64,000 nt of DNA from Flavobacterium sp. NKUCC04_CG (GTDB lineage: Bacteria > Bacteroidota > Bacteroidia > Flavobacteriales > Flavobacteriaceae). The stretch is from NCBI RefSeq assembly GCF_019345525.1, contig NZ_JAHKRA010000001.1:248001-312000 (forward strand), read 5' to 3'. The translations under genes were made by a program, and so were the position numbers. Positions 19,482-28,550 of this stretch are shown in pieces. The notes under the pieces were generated by a model, which searched no databases, was not told the origin of the DNA, and saw only the letters and a list, made by a program, of their open reading frames with translations. Positions within the stretch are counted from its first letter, which is position 1, and every line of letters begins with the position of its first letter.

Positions 19482-22268
19482 TTACATGCTACGAACACGC
19501 ATCCTAGGAGCACCATCTCTAACTCCTCTATTAGGTCGTTCATTTTTCATTTGCTTACCACCAAACTGGTCGAGTTTATAGGTTAAGGAAAACATTACAT
19601 AACGCTTTAGTACCGTATTTTCCGAATCAACAATCGCAGTAGGATCTATTGTTCGCGTGGAGCTGATATTCTGATTTAACAGGTCATATACCTTAACCTT
19701 TGCCATAAATTTCTTATCAAAAAACGCATAAGACAAACTCGTATTCCACAAATAAAAATCTCTTTTAAACCCGGACGCAATATTGGAGTTATAAGTATAT
19801 CCAAAATCATTTCCGAAAACCCAATTCTCAGGCCAATAAGTGGTAGCTTGTAGATTCAACCGATGAGTAAAATTTGTAGCACTACTTACAGCATAATTTT
19901 TATAGTCTGTAGTATTAGAGCTATAACTGTACGACGGCATAATAGAAATTAAATCGCCGTAATCCCAACTCAAATATACCCTTGGCGAAATGGATGTTGC
20001 TTGAGCTTCATATAATGTTCCATCTGTAAATCCTCTACTGTTGGAAAAAGTATAGCGCATATCAATTCCGTAGCGGATTTTGTGCTCATCAATGGTATAT
20101 GACTTATTCCAATTTCCCCCTAACATATAGGAATAAGCACCTGAAAGTTCGCGATATGTAGTGGTTCTCTTCCTGTTTTCATCGTAAATAGAATAGGTAA
20201 CGACTTGGTTGTCGAAATAACTTCCTCCCAGATAGAAACTGTATCCAGAACGACTAGCAAAATCGTAATTTCGAAAACTCAAAAAGGTCGAGTGGGATTT
20301 ATTGGGATTTAAATCTGGATTTCCTATGACGGTATTCAACGGATTAGACACATCTTCATAATCCAAAACCGATCTGGCATCTACCATTTGTGCACTATAC
20401 TGATAAGAACCCCAAACCGATAAAGACTTAGTAAAGCGGTAATTCAAATACGCACTCATCGCTGGAAGTATATATTTTTTTGAAAAATCAATATCCGTCT
20501 CTTTATAAACGGCATTAACATCGTATTGTGTAATAGCCAGACCTGGAGCCAAACTCAAATTGAATTTCGACTTTGAAATCCGAATTGCCGTTATGGGTCT
20601 AAGTACTTTTATTTGGGTGGTATAATAATTGGTTAAATCCACATTCGGCTGAACATAGGATTGCGATGCATCATCAAAATCAAATACACGTTCCTCTTGT
20701 ACGTTATTGGTCCAATCGTATCCCAAATTAAATTCCAACGCCAGAGAGTCTACTATAGGTTGTGAATATTCGAGTTCTAAACTGTAATTATCGGAATTCG
20801 AACGCGTTTTACTATACTGTTTTCTAAAATCATCTTGGTCGGGTTCGTTAAAAAATCGCGTCGCAGATTCATTGCGATTTTGCCCGTCGTTGGTTGTATT
20901 TTGATTGCTTAATGCCACGGTAAAATACTGACCTTTAGTTTTTAAGTTTTTAGAATACCGTATTTGATTGGAAAAATTTAAACTATTTGAACTATTATAA
21001 GCCTCTGAATTACTCTCATTTAACCTGCTTCCTCGATCGTCAACATCATATTGATCAGATATCGACTTTGATGTTCGGAACGTTTTTGATAGTTTAGGCG
21101 ATACAAATAAGGTTGCCGTCGAATCGATTTTATATTCTACAGAGAAGTTACCGTTGTGCGATTCGCTATTCTGATTTGTCGCTCCATTGGAGAAGGTTGT
21201 AAACTCCCCTGAAGGCAATAAGTTTATACGAGTCGACCGATTTTTATTTTCACTATCACTGGAATTGTAAAAATAACTTCCGGTTGTACTCAAATCTTTG
21301 ATGAATTCGTCCGAGTAATTCAAACCGACCATATTGGACTGTGTAATTCCAGAACCACCAGAACCAGACGAGCCAAAACTACCTGAGCGTCCTCTACCGC
21401 CACCCATATTATCAAACACTTCATCCATCGAAAAGCCCGAAGCATTAATATTATTTGATGAAGCTAAGACACTTATCTTTTGCTTTCCCTTAAAATAATT
21501 AGCCAACAAACTTCCCTCATAGCGCTTATCAGAGCCATATCCGCCCATAACTTTGCCGAAAAAACCTTTGTTTTTATCTTCATCTATGGTCAAGTTAATA
21601 CTGGCATTATTGGAACTGGATGCCTTTTTGGTAAATTCTTCTTTTTTGGTTTTGGTATCTGATATCTGAATTTTATTGATTAATTCTGCCGGTAAGTTTT
21701 GTAGAGCAATTTTTCCATCTTCATCAAAAAATGGTTTTCCATTGACTAAAATCTGATTGACTTCTTTACCGTTAACCGTTATTTTCTTGTCGGCATCTAT
21801 CTCCACGCCAGGCAACTGCTTTAACAATTCTTCTACATTGGCGTCCGGGCGGACTTTAAAGGAGGCCGCATTAAACTCGACTGTGTCTTTTTTGATTCGA
21901 ATCGGAGGAATATCTGCGACAATAACCAACTCATCTAAGTTGGTCATCACGCTTTTTATTTGAATTTCGGATAAATCGAAATTGGCGTTTAAATCGTCAA
22001 ATTGTTTCACATAATCGGTATAACCCAACATAGAAACCTTAAAAAAAACAGGCCGCGCTTGTTTTTTTAATTTGAGATTAAAATCGCCTTTGGAGTTGGT
22101 TATAGTATAATCTATCAATGTAGAATCTTTGAGAACCGATAAAAAAACCGTTGCAGATTCAACGGGTTTTTTATATTCATCCACTACATTCCCCTTTAAC
22201 TCAATAGTACTTTGTGCGTGAATTAGCCCTGCTATCATCATCGCAAAAAAAAGTATGGTTTTTTTCAT
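19482..22268 (-). CDS. Outer membrane beta-barrel family protein with carboxypeptidase-like and plug domains
   Basis: A 928-residue TonB-receptor-like protein. The ATG at 22268 gives a clear signal peptide (MKKTILFFAMMIAGLIHAQS); an open frame continues upstream to 22460 but would overlap der. Next come a CarboxypepD_reg-like Ig domain (about 22-105, VVDEYKKPVESATVFL), a plug domain (about 125-220, including EELLKQLPGVEIDADKKITV and VNQILVNGKPFFDEDG), and a large barrel ending in the aromatic-rich strands. Internal Ser/Gly-rich linkers occur near residue 300. It resembles the OMP_b-brl_3 family rather than SusC. There is no SusD partner and no substrate clue. Its start lies just past the terminator of der. 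Confidence 0.88.
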   Translation of the reverse strand: MKKTILFFAMMIAGLIHAQSTIELKGNVVDEYKKPVESATVFLSVLKDSTLIDYTITNSKGDFNLKLKKQARPVFFKVSMLGYTDYVKQFDDLNANFDLSEIQIKSVMTNLDELVIVADIPPIRIKKDTVEFNAASFKVRPDANVEELLKQLPGVEIDADKKITVNGKEVNQILVNGKPFFDEDGKIALQNLPAELINKIQISDTKTKKEEFTKKASSSNNASINLTIDEDKNKGFFGKVMGGYGSDKRYEGSLLANYFKGKQKISVLASSNNINASGFSMDEVFDNMGGGRGRSGSFGSSGSGGSGITQSNMVGLNYSDEFIKDLSTTGSYFYNSSDSENKNRSTRINLLPSGEFTTFSNGATNQNSESHNGNFSVEYKIDSTATLFVSPKLSKTFRTSKSISDQYDVDDRGSRLNESNSEAYNSSNSLNFSNQIRYSKNLKTKGQYFTVALSNQNTTNDGQNRNESATRFFNEPDQDDFRKQYSKTRSNSDNYSLELEYSQPIVDSLALEFNLGYDWTNNVQEERVFDFDDASQSYVQPNVDLTNYYTTQIKVLRPITAIRISKSKFNLSLAPGLAITQYDVNAVYKETDIDFSKKYILPAMSAYLNYRFTKSLSVWGSYQYSAQMVDARSVLDYEDVSNPLNTVIGNPDLNPNKSHSTFLSFRNYDFASRSGYSFYLGGSYFDNQVVTYSIYDENRKRTTTYRELSGAYSYMLGGNWNKSYTIDEHKIRYGIDMRYTFSNSRGFTDGTLYEAQATSISPRVYLSWDYGDLISIMPSYSYSSNTTDYKNYAVSSATNFTHRLNLQATTYWPENWVFGNDFGYTYNSNIASGFKRDFYLWNTSLSYAFFDKKFMAKVKVYDLLNQNISSTRTIDPTAIVDSENTVLKRYVMFSLTYKLDQFGGKQMKNERPNRGVRDGAPRMRVRSM

Positions 22269-22280
22269 ATTAGAGCAAAA

Positions 22281-22320
22281 AAAAATGCGGTTTAATTGAG
22301 TAAACAATAACCGCATTTTT
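22281..22320 (-). terminator. Terminator of der
   Basis: Stem AAAAATGCGGTT / AACCGCATTTTT (22281-22292, 22309-22320) with a 16-nt loop, between the der stop and the start of the outer-membrane protein gene. Confidence 0.8.
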
Positions 22321-22335
22321 TTATTTATATAAAAA

Positions 22336-23640
22336 TTATTTTTGTCTGAAATACAAATCGATTGGCACACCGTTGAAATCATAGATTTCACGAAGTTTAT
22401 TTTCAATAAATCGTTTATAAGGATCCTTAACATATTGCGGCAAGTTTGCAAAAAACACAAACTGAGGAGTCGGTGTAGGCAATTGCATACAATATTTAAT
22501 TTTCACATACTTTCCTTTAAGTGCTGGCGGCGGTGTTTGCTCAATGATTGGCAACATCGTTTCGTTAAACTTAGAGGTTGCAATCCTGCGTTTACGCGTT
22601 TCAAAAACATTTACTGCTGTTTCCAAAGCTTTTAACAACCTTTGTTTTGTAATGGTCGACGTAAAAATAATAGGCACATCGGTAAATGGGGCTATTTTTT
22701 CGCGAATATCTCTTTCAAATTGAACCGTTGTCATGGTTTCTTTTTCAACCAAATCCCACTTGTTAATCAGAATTACAATTCCCTTTCTATTCTTTTCTGC
22801 CAACCAGAAAATACTTTGATCCTGTCCTTCGAAGCCACGAGTAGCATCAACGATTAAGATACAAACATCACTATGTTCGATAGCACGAACTGAACGCATT
22901 ACAGAATAAAATTCCAAATCCTCTTTAACCTTAGCCTTACGACGGATTCCAGCCGTATCTACTAAGTTAAATTCAAATCCAAAACGGTTGTATCTCGTGT
23001 CAATAGCGTCTCTTGTTGTACCCGCTATATCAGTAACAATATAACGATCTTCTCCAATTAATGCATTGATAAAACTGGATTTTCCCGCATTTGGTCTACC
23101 AACTACAGCAAAACGAGGCAAGGTCACTTCTTCAACTATAGGATTGTCCGGTAAAGCAATTACCAAAGCATCTAATAAATCTCCTGTTCCACTTCCCGTC
23201 ATACCAGCAATAGTAAAATACTCCCCTAATCCTAAGTTATAGAATTCGTAAGCATCTTTTTCTCTTTGCCCATTGTCTACTTTATTTACTGCTAGAAAAA
23301 TGGGTTTAGTAACTTTTCTAAGCAATTTTGCTACTTCTGCATCCATAGGAGTAATCCCCTCTTCTACATCTACCATAAAGATAATTGCATCGGCTTCATC
23401 TATCGCTAATTCTACTTGGCGTCTGATTTCTGCTTCAAAAACATCATCCGATCCTTTTATATATCCCCCGGTATCAATAACAGAAAATTCTTTTCCGTTC
23501 CATTCACTTTTGCCGTAATTTCTATCACGTGTAACTCCACTCACTGAATCCACAATGGCTTCTCTTCTTTGAATCAATCGATTAAAAAAGGTGGATTTTC
23601 CTACATTTGGTCTCCCAACTATGGCTACTATATTGTTCAT
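22336..23640 (-). CDS. der: Ribosome biogenesis GTPase Der (EngA)
   Basis: Double-GTPase essential for 50S subunit maturation; 434 residues, normal length. The first G domain has [20 protein letters not shown] and NKVD. The second has [22 protein letters not shown] and [11 protein letters not shown]-terminal KH-like domain follows ([20 protein letters not shown] to [12 protein letters not shown]). It is flanked by era, the other ribosome-assembly GTPase, 117 bp upstream on the same strand. A TACCTTTG element at 23660-23667 suggests its own promoter. Confidence 0.97.
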   Translation of the reverse strand: MNNIVAIVGRPNVGKSTFFNRLIQRREAIVDSVSGVTRDRNYGKSEWNGKEFSVIDTGGYIKGSDDVFEAEIRRQVELAIDEADAIIFMVDVEEGITPMDAEVAKLLRKVTKPIFLAVNKVDNGQREKDAYEFYNLGLGEYFTIAGMTGSGTGDLLDALVIALPDNPIVEEVTLPRFAVVGRPNAGKSSFINALIGEDRYIVTDIAGTTRDAIDTRYNRFGFEFNLVDTAGIRRKAKVKEDLEFYSVMRSVRAIEHSDVCILIVDATRGFEGQDQSIFWLAEKNRKGIVILINKWDLVEKETMTTVQFERDIREKIAPFTDVPIIFTSTITKQRLLKALETAVNVFETRKRRIATSKFNETMLPIIEQTPPPALKGKYVKIKYCMQLPTPTPQFVFFANLPQYVKDPYKRFIENKLREIYDFNGVPIDLYFRQK

Positions 23641-23659
23641 AACTCCTATAAATATTTTG

Positions 23660-23667
23660 CAAAGGTA
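23660..23667 (-). promoter_or_regulatory. Candidate -7 element of der
   Basis: Minus-strand TACCTTTG matches TAnnTTTG, 20 bp before the der ATG. No TTG was seen at the ideal -33 spacing. Confidence 0.4.
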
Positions 23668-23757
23668 CTATTTCGATGCGAGATTTCGATTATTTTTATT
23701 TTTCAATTGCGAATAAACCCAATAATTGATTTCTAAATCGTAAAAAGTGCCCTAATA

Positions 23758-24642
23758 CTATTTTTGATTGTATCCAAAACGACGTAATTGAAACGCACTA
23801 TTTCTCCAATCTTTATTCACTTTTACGAACAATTCGATGTGCACTTGTTTTCCAAAGAATTTTTCTAACTGTTCTCTGGCCATGATTCCTACTTTTTTAA
23901 TAGCCGCTCCTTTATGACCAATGATGATTCCTTTCTGACTGTCCCGTTCTACCATTATCAAAGCACGAATACGGATGATTTCTTCATCTTCCAAAAACTC
24001 TTCGGTTTCAATCTCTACAGAATAAGGTATCTCCTTGTCGTAACACAATAAAACCTTTTCACGTATGATTTCATTTACGAAGAAACGTTCTGGTTTGTCT
24101 GTTAACGCATCCTTCGGATAGTATGCCGGCGATTCGGGTAAGAGTTGGATAATACGCTCAAAAACTTCGGTTACATTGAATTTCTCTAAAGCTGAAATAG
24201 GAAATATCTCCGCGTTAGGTACTTTCTCTTGCCAAAGTGCCACTTGAGTTACCAACTCCTCTTGATTGGATAAGTCAATCTTATTAAGTAATAGTAATAC
24301 CGGAATAGTCGAATTGGTTATTCTCTTAAAGAAAGCTTCGTCTTTAAGTTCTTTTTCACCAATCTCGACCATATATAATAAGATGTCTGCATCTTCGAAG
24401 GCCGACTTTACAAAATCCATCATTGATTTCTGCAAGTCATAGGCGGGCTTAATGATTCCAGGAGTATCCGAAAACATGATTTGGAAATCTTCTCCGTTAA
24501 CAATGCCCAAAATTCTATGTCTTGTGGTTTGTGCTTTAGAAGTAATAATGGACAAACGCTCTCCTACAAAGGCATTCATTAGAGTGGATTTTCCGACATT
24601 CGGATTACCAATGATATTTACAAAGCCTGCTTTATGTGTCAT
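23758..24642 (-). CDS. era: GTPase Era
   Basis: Ras-like GTPase with a KH domain that binds the 3' end of 16S rRNA and helps 30S assembly. The ATG at 24642 (MTHKAGFVNIIGNPNVGKST) is preferred; an in-frame ATG at 24684 would add 14 residues with no family support and would pass the promoter-like box. Motifs are G1 GNPNVGKS, G3 DTPGI, G4 NKID, and the KH core SQKGIIIGHKGAAIKKVG. At 294 residues it is the usual length. It lies upstream of der on the same strand. Confidence 0.97.
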   Translation of the reverse strand: MTHKAGFVNIIGNPNVGKSTLMNAFVGERLSIITSKAQTTRHRILGIVNGEDFQIMFSDTPGIIKPAYDLQKSMMDFVKSAFEDADILLYMVEIGEKELKDEAFFKRITNSTIPVLLLLNKIDLSNQEELVTQVALWQEKVPNAEIFPISALEKFNVTEVFERIIQLLPESPAYYPKDALTDKPERFFVNEIIREKVLLCYDKEIPYSVEIETEEFLEDEEIIRIRALIMVERDSQKGIIIGHKGAAIKKVGIMAREQLEKFFGKQVHIELFVKVNKDWRNSAFQLRRFGYNQK

Positions 24643-24662
24643 ATGTTGTTTTTTTACTTTGA

Positions 24663-24670
24663 CAAAGGTA
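24663..24670 (-). promoter_or_regulatory. Candidate -7 element of era
   Basis: Minus-strand TACCTTTG matches TAnnTTTG, 20 bp upstream of the preferred era start at 24642. This supports the shorter start. Confidence 0.45.
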
Positions 24671-24759
24671 GCTATATCAATCAAATAGAGAAAATAAAAA
24701 ATAAAGAGCTTTAAATTCTTTTTTAATACAAAAAACGTTGTACATTTGCACTACAAAAT

Positions 24760-24832
24760 CGCGGGATAGAGCAGTAGGCAGCTCGTCGGGCTCATAACCC
24801 GAAGGTCACAGGTTCGAGTCCTGTTCCCGCTA
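24760..24832 (+). tRNA. Initiator tRNA-fMet (CAU), copy 1
   Basis: A 73-nt cloverleaf with anticodon CAT in loop CTCATAA. Initiator hallmarks are present: C1 opposite T72 unpaired at the acceptor end, three consecutive G-C pairs in the anticodon stem (GGG/CCC), and A11-T24 in the D stem. The T arm is ACAGG-TTCGAGT-CCTGT. The 3' CCA is not encoded (CTA follows A73). A TACATTTG -7 box lies at 24741-24748. Confidence 0.95.
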
Positions 24833-24902
24833 CTAAGTAACTCCTCTTAAAAAAGGATATTTTTATCAAAACGCTCTTAAGAATAAAATCTGAAAATAAA
24901 TT

Positions 24903-24932
24903 TTGATAATTCAAAAAATTGCAATACATTTG
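24903..24932 (+). promoter_or_regulatory. Promoter of second initiator tRNA
   Basis: TTG at 24903-24905, 19 bp spacer, TACATTTG at 24925-24932, 12 bp before the tRNA. It is a good match to the Bacteroidetes TTG-N(17-23)-TAnnTTTG promoter, so copy 2 can be transcribed independently of copy 1. Confidence 0.65.
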
Positions 24933-24944
24933 CACCTCAAACAT

Positions 24945-25017
24945 CGCGGGATAGAGCAGTAGGCAGCTCGTCGGGCTCATAACCCGAAGGTCACAGGTTC
25001 GAGTCCTGTTCCCGCTA
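24945..25017 (+). tRNA. Initiator tRNA-fMet (CAU), copy 2
   Basis: Identical in all 73 positions to copy 1, 112 bp downstream, with its own promoter and a terminator 8 bp after it. The spacer between copies differs, apart from the -7/start-site region (CATTTGCAC, CAAA), which was duplicated with the gene. Confidence 0.95.
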
Positions 25018-25024
25018 CTAAGTA

Positions 25025-25050
25025 ACCACTCTTTTCAGAGTGGTTTTTTT
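25025..25050 (+). terminator. Terminator of the tRNA-fMet pair
   Basis: Stem ACCACTC / GAGTGGT (25025-25031, 25038-25044) followed by a T-run. Confidence 0.85.
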
Positions 25051-25128
25051 ATGCCCTAAAGTCAAGCATTGCCGTTTTTAGAGAATAAGACCACCTTATT
25101 TCCAACCAACTAATATCCAAAATCTATT

Positions 25129-25284
25129 TTAAGACTCTGTTCTTACCCCTAAGACGATTGAAATAAAATCATATACTAACCACACAATTGAGTATAAATC
25201 TTGCCTTGCACCGTACACATGATATCCTATATTATAAATTAGCGAGGCAAAACCCACACCATTACTGTCTTTAAAAGTTTGTTT
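25129..25284 (-). pseudogene. Possible gene remnant with membrane-protein character
   Basis: In the 300-bp gap between the tRNA terminator and the ABC-F gene, the minus strand holds a 51-codon stop-free stretch reading protein-like residues: GVGFASLIYNIGYHVYGARQ then DLYSIVWLVYDFISIVLGV before a TAA. It has hydrophobic, aromatic-rich composition. There is no ATG start; a GTG inside could give about 42 residues. It is either the end of a lost membrane protein or an unrecognised very small gene. Confidence 0.3.
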
Positions 25285-25356
25285 TTAAGCATAAAATCAT
25301 CCGTAAATCAATTCCCTCACTGGCAAAATCAATCACAACACTTTATAAAAAAACAA

Positions 25357-25386
25357 AAAAAGCCGTCTTCTTAGGACGGCTTTTTC
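25357..25386 (-). terminator. Terminator of the ABC-F gene
   Basis: Stem GCCGTC / GACGGC flanked by long A- and T-runs, directly after the ABC-F stop at 25387. Confidence 0.9.
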
Positions 25387-27306
25387 TTATTTTAAGGTCT
25401 CTAGTTCTTCTTGAACCAGCTCCCAATCTTCCATTAAAGTATCTAAATTTTTCTTTTTCGCTTCGTAGTCTTTAAAAAAGGATTCATTTTGCATCAACTT
25501 TTCGTAATCAACAGCTAGCTTGGCGTCGTCTTTCTCAATTTTCTTCTCCAGTTCTTGCACTTGACTTTCTATCTTGCTCAAACGATTCTGCAATGCTTTT
25601 TGCTTCTTCTGATCTTCATAAGAAATCACTTCTACCACTTTTTCCACTTTTCGAGATGCTTTGGGCTGCGCTACTTTCTTTTCAACTTCACGCATGTTCT
25701 GCAAATTGCGTTGCTCTAAGAAATAATTGATATCCCCCAAATATTCCCGAATCGCCTGATCTTTGAACTCATACACTAAATTAGACATTCCCTGAAGAAA
25801 ATCCCTGTCGTGAGAAACCAGTATCAAAGTTCCTTCAAAGTTCTTTAAAGCCGTCTTAAGTACATTTTTAGACTTGATATCCAAGTGATTCGTCGGCTCA
25901 TCCATCAACAATACATTAATAGGCTGTAAAAGCATTTTACACAAAGCCAATCTATTGCGTTCCCCTCCCGAAAGTACTTTTACTTTCTTCTCTACTACAT
26001 CACCTCTAAATAAGAATGACCCCAGCATATCTCTAACCTTTGCTCTATTTGAATCCGTTGCTGCTTCCAACATCGTATCTAACAAAGTCATCTCACCGTC
26101 TAAATGATCCGCTTGATTTTGAGCAAAATATCCAATCTGAACATTATGTCCCAACTTAATATTTCCATCGTATTCAAATTCATCAACAATGGCTTTAATT
26201 AAAGTAGATTTTCCTTGTCCGTTTTGCCCGACAAAAGCAATTTTTGATCCGCGCTCTACCAATAAAGAAATATCCTTAAAAACGGTTTTATCTCCAAAAC
26301 GTTTAGTAACATCCTCAATCTCCAACACTACTCTTCCCGGAATAACACTAACAGGAAAAGAGATATTCATTACTGAATTATCATCTTCATCGACTTCAAT
26401 ACGCTCTACTTTGTCTAATTTCTTAATCAACGACTGCGCCATCGAAGCTTTAGATGCCTTTGCTCTAAACTTTTCGATTAGCTTTTCAGTTTCCTCAATT
26501 TTCTTGGCCTGATTTTTTTGTGTTGCTAATTGCTTTTCACGCAATTCCTGACGCAATTCCAAATACTCCGAATAAGGCTTATTGAAATCGTATATTTTTC
26601 CTAAAGAAATTTCAATAGTACGGTTGGTCACATTGTCTAAAAACATTTTATCGTGAGAAACAATAGCTACAGCTCCCGGATAACTTCTCAAAAATTGCTC
26701 TAACCAAATAATACTCTCTATATCCAAGTGATTCGTAGGCTCATCCAGTAAGAGAACATCGTTATTTTGCAATAACAATTTGGCCAATTCAATACGCATT
26801 CTCCATCCACCAGAGAAGGTATCGGTTAATTTATCAAAATCTTCTCTTCTAAATCCAAGTCCTAGTAAAACCTTTTCGGTTTCCCCAATATAGTTGTATC
26901 CACCAATAATCTCAAAACGATGGGTTAAGTCACTCAATTCTTCAATTAAATCTGAATAGCTTTCTGATTCGTAATCGGTGCGCGTAACCAATTGCTCATT
27001 GACAGACTCCAATTGATTTTCAACAATTTTAATGTCCACAAAAGCTTGATAAGCCTCTTCCAATACCGTTCTACCCAACACAAAATCAATATCTTGTTTT
27101 AAGAAACCAATAGAAAGTTCCTTTTCTGTGGCTATACTTCCCGTATCAGGCTCAATCTCCCTTGACAAAATTTTAAGCATGGTCGATTTTCCCGCACCAT
27201 TTTTACCTACCAATCCCACTCTATCTCCAGCACCCAAGCGAAAAGTAACGTTTTCAAACAAATATGTTCCCGAAAAAGAAACCGATAGATTATGTATATT
27301 TAACAT
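25387..27306 (-). CDS. ABC-F family ATPase (ribosome-associated, Uup/YdiF-like)
   Basis: A 639-residue soluble protein with two ABC cassettes and no membrane segment. Cassette 1 has Walker A VGKNGAGKST, signature SGGWRMRIELAKLL and Walker B LLLDEPTNHLD. Cassette 2 has VGQNGQGKST, LSGGERNRLALCKML and VLLMDEPTNHLD. The ABC-F linker between them (about 240-300, KAKSA-type segment KFRAKASKASMAQSLIKKLD) is present, and a C-terminal coiled coil (about 555-639) is of the Uup kind. ABC-F proteins act on the ribosomal E site in translation. Which paralogue this is (Uup, EttA-like or a resistance type) cannot be fixed by eye; housekeeping Uup-like is most likely. Confidence 0.92.
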   Translation of the reverse strand: MLNIHNLSVSFSGTYLFENVTFRLGAGDRVGLVGKNGAGKSTMLKILSREIEPDTGSIATEKELSIGFLKQDIDFVLGRTVLEEAYQAFVDIKIVENQLESVNEQLVTRTDYESESYSDLIEELSDLTHRFEIIGGYNYIGETEKVLLGLGFRREDFDKLTDTFSGGWRMRIELAKLLLQNNDVLLLDEPTNHLDIESIIWLEQFLRSYPGAVAIVSHDKMFLDNVTNRTIEISLGKIYDFNKPYSEYLELRQELREKQLATQKNQAKKIEETEKLIEKFRAKASKASMAQSLIKKLDKVERIEVDEDDNSVMNISFPVSVIPGRVVLEIEDVTKRFGDKTVFKDISLLVERGSKIAFVGQNGQGKSTLIKAIVDEFEYDGNIKLGHNVQIGYFAQNQADHLDGEMTLLDTMLEAATDSNRAKVRDMLGSFLFRGDVVEKKVKVLSGGERNRLALCKMLLQPINVLLMDEPTNHLDIKSKNVLKTALKNFEGTLILVSHDRDFLQGMSNLVYEFKDQAIREYLGDINYFLEQRNLQNMREVEKKVAQPKASRKVEKVVEVISYEDQKKQKALQNRLSKIESQVQELEKKIEKDDAKLAVDYEKLMQNESFFKDYEAKKKNLDTLMEDWELVQEELETLK

Positions 27307-27425
27307 GTATTATATTTTCTATTAGAAGCTTAGCTCGTAAGCATTTATATTATTTAACCCCTTTTTGTAAAAAAATTAGGCGCTGCAAAATTAGTCTAAA
27401 TTTAGGAATATAAATACATTCCTTT

Positions 27426-28475
27426 TCATCCCTTTTTTTTATCAAACCTTTCTATAGAAATATTGCTATCTAAAGGTACCCCATCTTCAATATTTTGAAA
27501 TAAATATTTTGCCAAAAAAGGACCTAGAAGCACACCTCTTGTACCCAATCCATTTAACAGATGAATACGAGCACTCTCTTTAGAGCGCCCAACCAAAGGG
27601 CGCCTATCCTTAACCGTAGGGCGCACGCCTGCAATTTGCTCCACAATTTCAAACTCTAAATTGACTACACTTCTAAGTCCTTCCAACAATTCTTCCTTAG
27701 CAGCGACCGTAATGTTATCCGATTTATCGTTCCAATCATAGGTAGCTCCAACTTTATATAAATCGTTGCCAATAGGAATTAAAAAAACACCTGCTTTAAG
27801 GATTTCATTAAAATTTAATTGAGGAATTCGCACTATTAAAAGCTCACCTTTCGTTCCATCCAACGGTAAATCATTAAAAAAAGGATTTTCCAACATCCCA
27901 TATCCCTCGGCAAAAACAATATTTTTTGCCGGAATGTTTTTATACACTACACCCTCATTATCAAATTGCAATTGATTATAATCGAAATCTGCATGTAAAT
28001 ACATTTCTCTTTGCTGCAAATATTTTCTATAACTACTTATTAAAAGCGCCGTATCAACATAACCGGTTTCAAAAACCTCACCAAATGAGAAGGCAGCCTT
28101 TACTCCATTATTCTTATTAGGAACCAATTCAGAAGCCAAATAAGCACTTAAATTAGGTTTATCCGAAGCTTCAAACCAATTATTCTGCTCTTCCACCGAC
28201 ATCAATCGTCTATACAAAGGCAGTTTGTGATCAAGTTTTACTTGAAGTTTTTCTTCCAGCGCCTTAAAAAATGGTCTCGCCAAATCCAATTGTTCGCGTA
28301 CTTTCCAAACTTCTGTAAAGCGTTTTAACACTACGGGATTATACATACCACCTGCCACTTGCGAAGAAGAACGCTTTTCCCCATCGATTACCAAAATTGA
28401 TTTTCCAGCCTGCAAAGCGGTTTCCGCAAAACAAATACCGGCAAGTCCCGAACCTACTATAATATAATCTACCAT
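27426..28475 (-). CDS. FAD-dependent oxidoreductase (D-amino-acid oxidase/glycine oxidase superfamily)
   Basis: A 349-residue DAO-fold flavoprotein. The N-terminal dinucleotide-binding site is VDYIIVGSGLAGICFAETAL, with the Gln/Arg-containing SSQVAGGMYNPVVLKRF after it. The C-terminal FAD-contact block reads AGVRPTVKDRRPLVG and HLLNGLGTRGVLLGP. No membrane segment or Fe-S cysteines are present. Substrate unknown: relatives oxidise small amino acids or act in tRNA modification, but this one lacks a MnmC-like methyltransferase partner. It is transcribed away from the gld operon and lies after the gldN terminator. Confidence 0.8.
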   Translation of the reverse strand: MVDYIIVGSGLAGICFAETALQAGKSILVIDGEKRSSSQVAGGMYNPVVLKRFTEVWKVREQLDLARPFFKALEEKLQVKLDHKLPLYRRLMSVEEQNNWFEASDKPNLSAYLASELVPNKNNGVKAAFSFGEVFETGYVDTALLISSYRKYLQQREMYLHADFDYNQLQFDNEGVVYKNIPAKNIVFAEGYGMLENPFFNDLPLDGTKGELLIVRIPQLNFNEILKAGVFLIPIGNDLYKVGATYDWNDKSDNITVAAKEELLEGLRSVVNLEFEIVEQIAGVRPTVKDRRPLVGRSKESARIHLLNGLGTRGVLLGPFLAKYLFQNIEDGVPLDSNISIERFDKKKG

Positions 28476-28496
28476 AATGAATAAATTTTAAACAAG

Positions 28497-28528
28497 AAAA
28501 AACTCTTACCTATAAGATAAGAGTTTTT
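28497..28528 (-). terminator. Terminator of the gldKLMN operon
   Basis: Inverted repeat AAAACTCTTA / TAAGAGTTTT with T- and A-runs, between the gldN stop (28551) and the start of the FAD-oxidoreductase gene. Confidence 0.85.
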
Positions 28529-28550
28529 TTTATAATTAATGTATGCAAAA

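Noticed and set aside
22269..22460. N-terminal extension of the outer-membrane barrel gene
   Set aside because: It would overlap der and destroy a clear signal peptide; the start at 22268 is better.
24792..24980. 62-codon minus-strand open frame
   Set aside because: It overlaps both tRNA-fMet genes in antisense; the repeat of the tRNA sequence explains the open frame.
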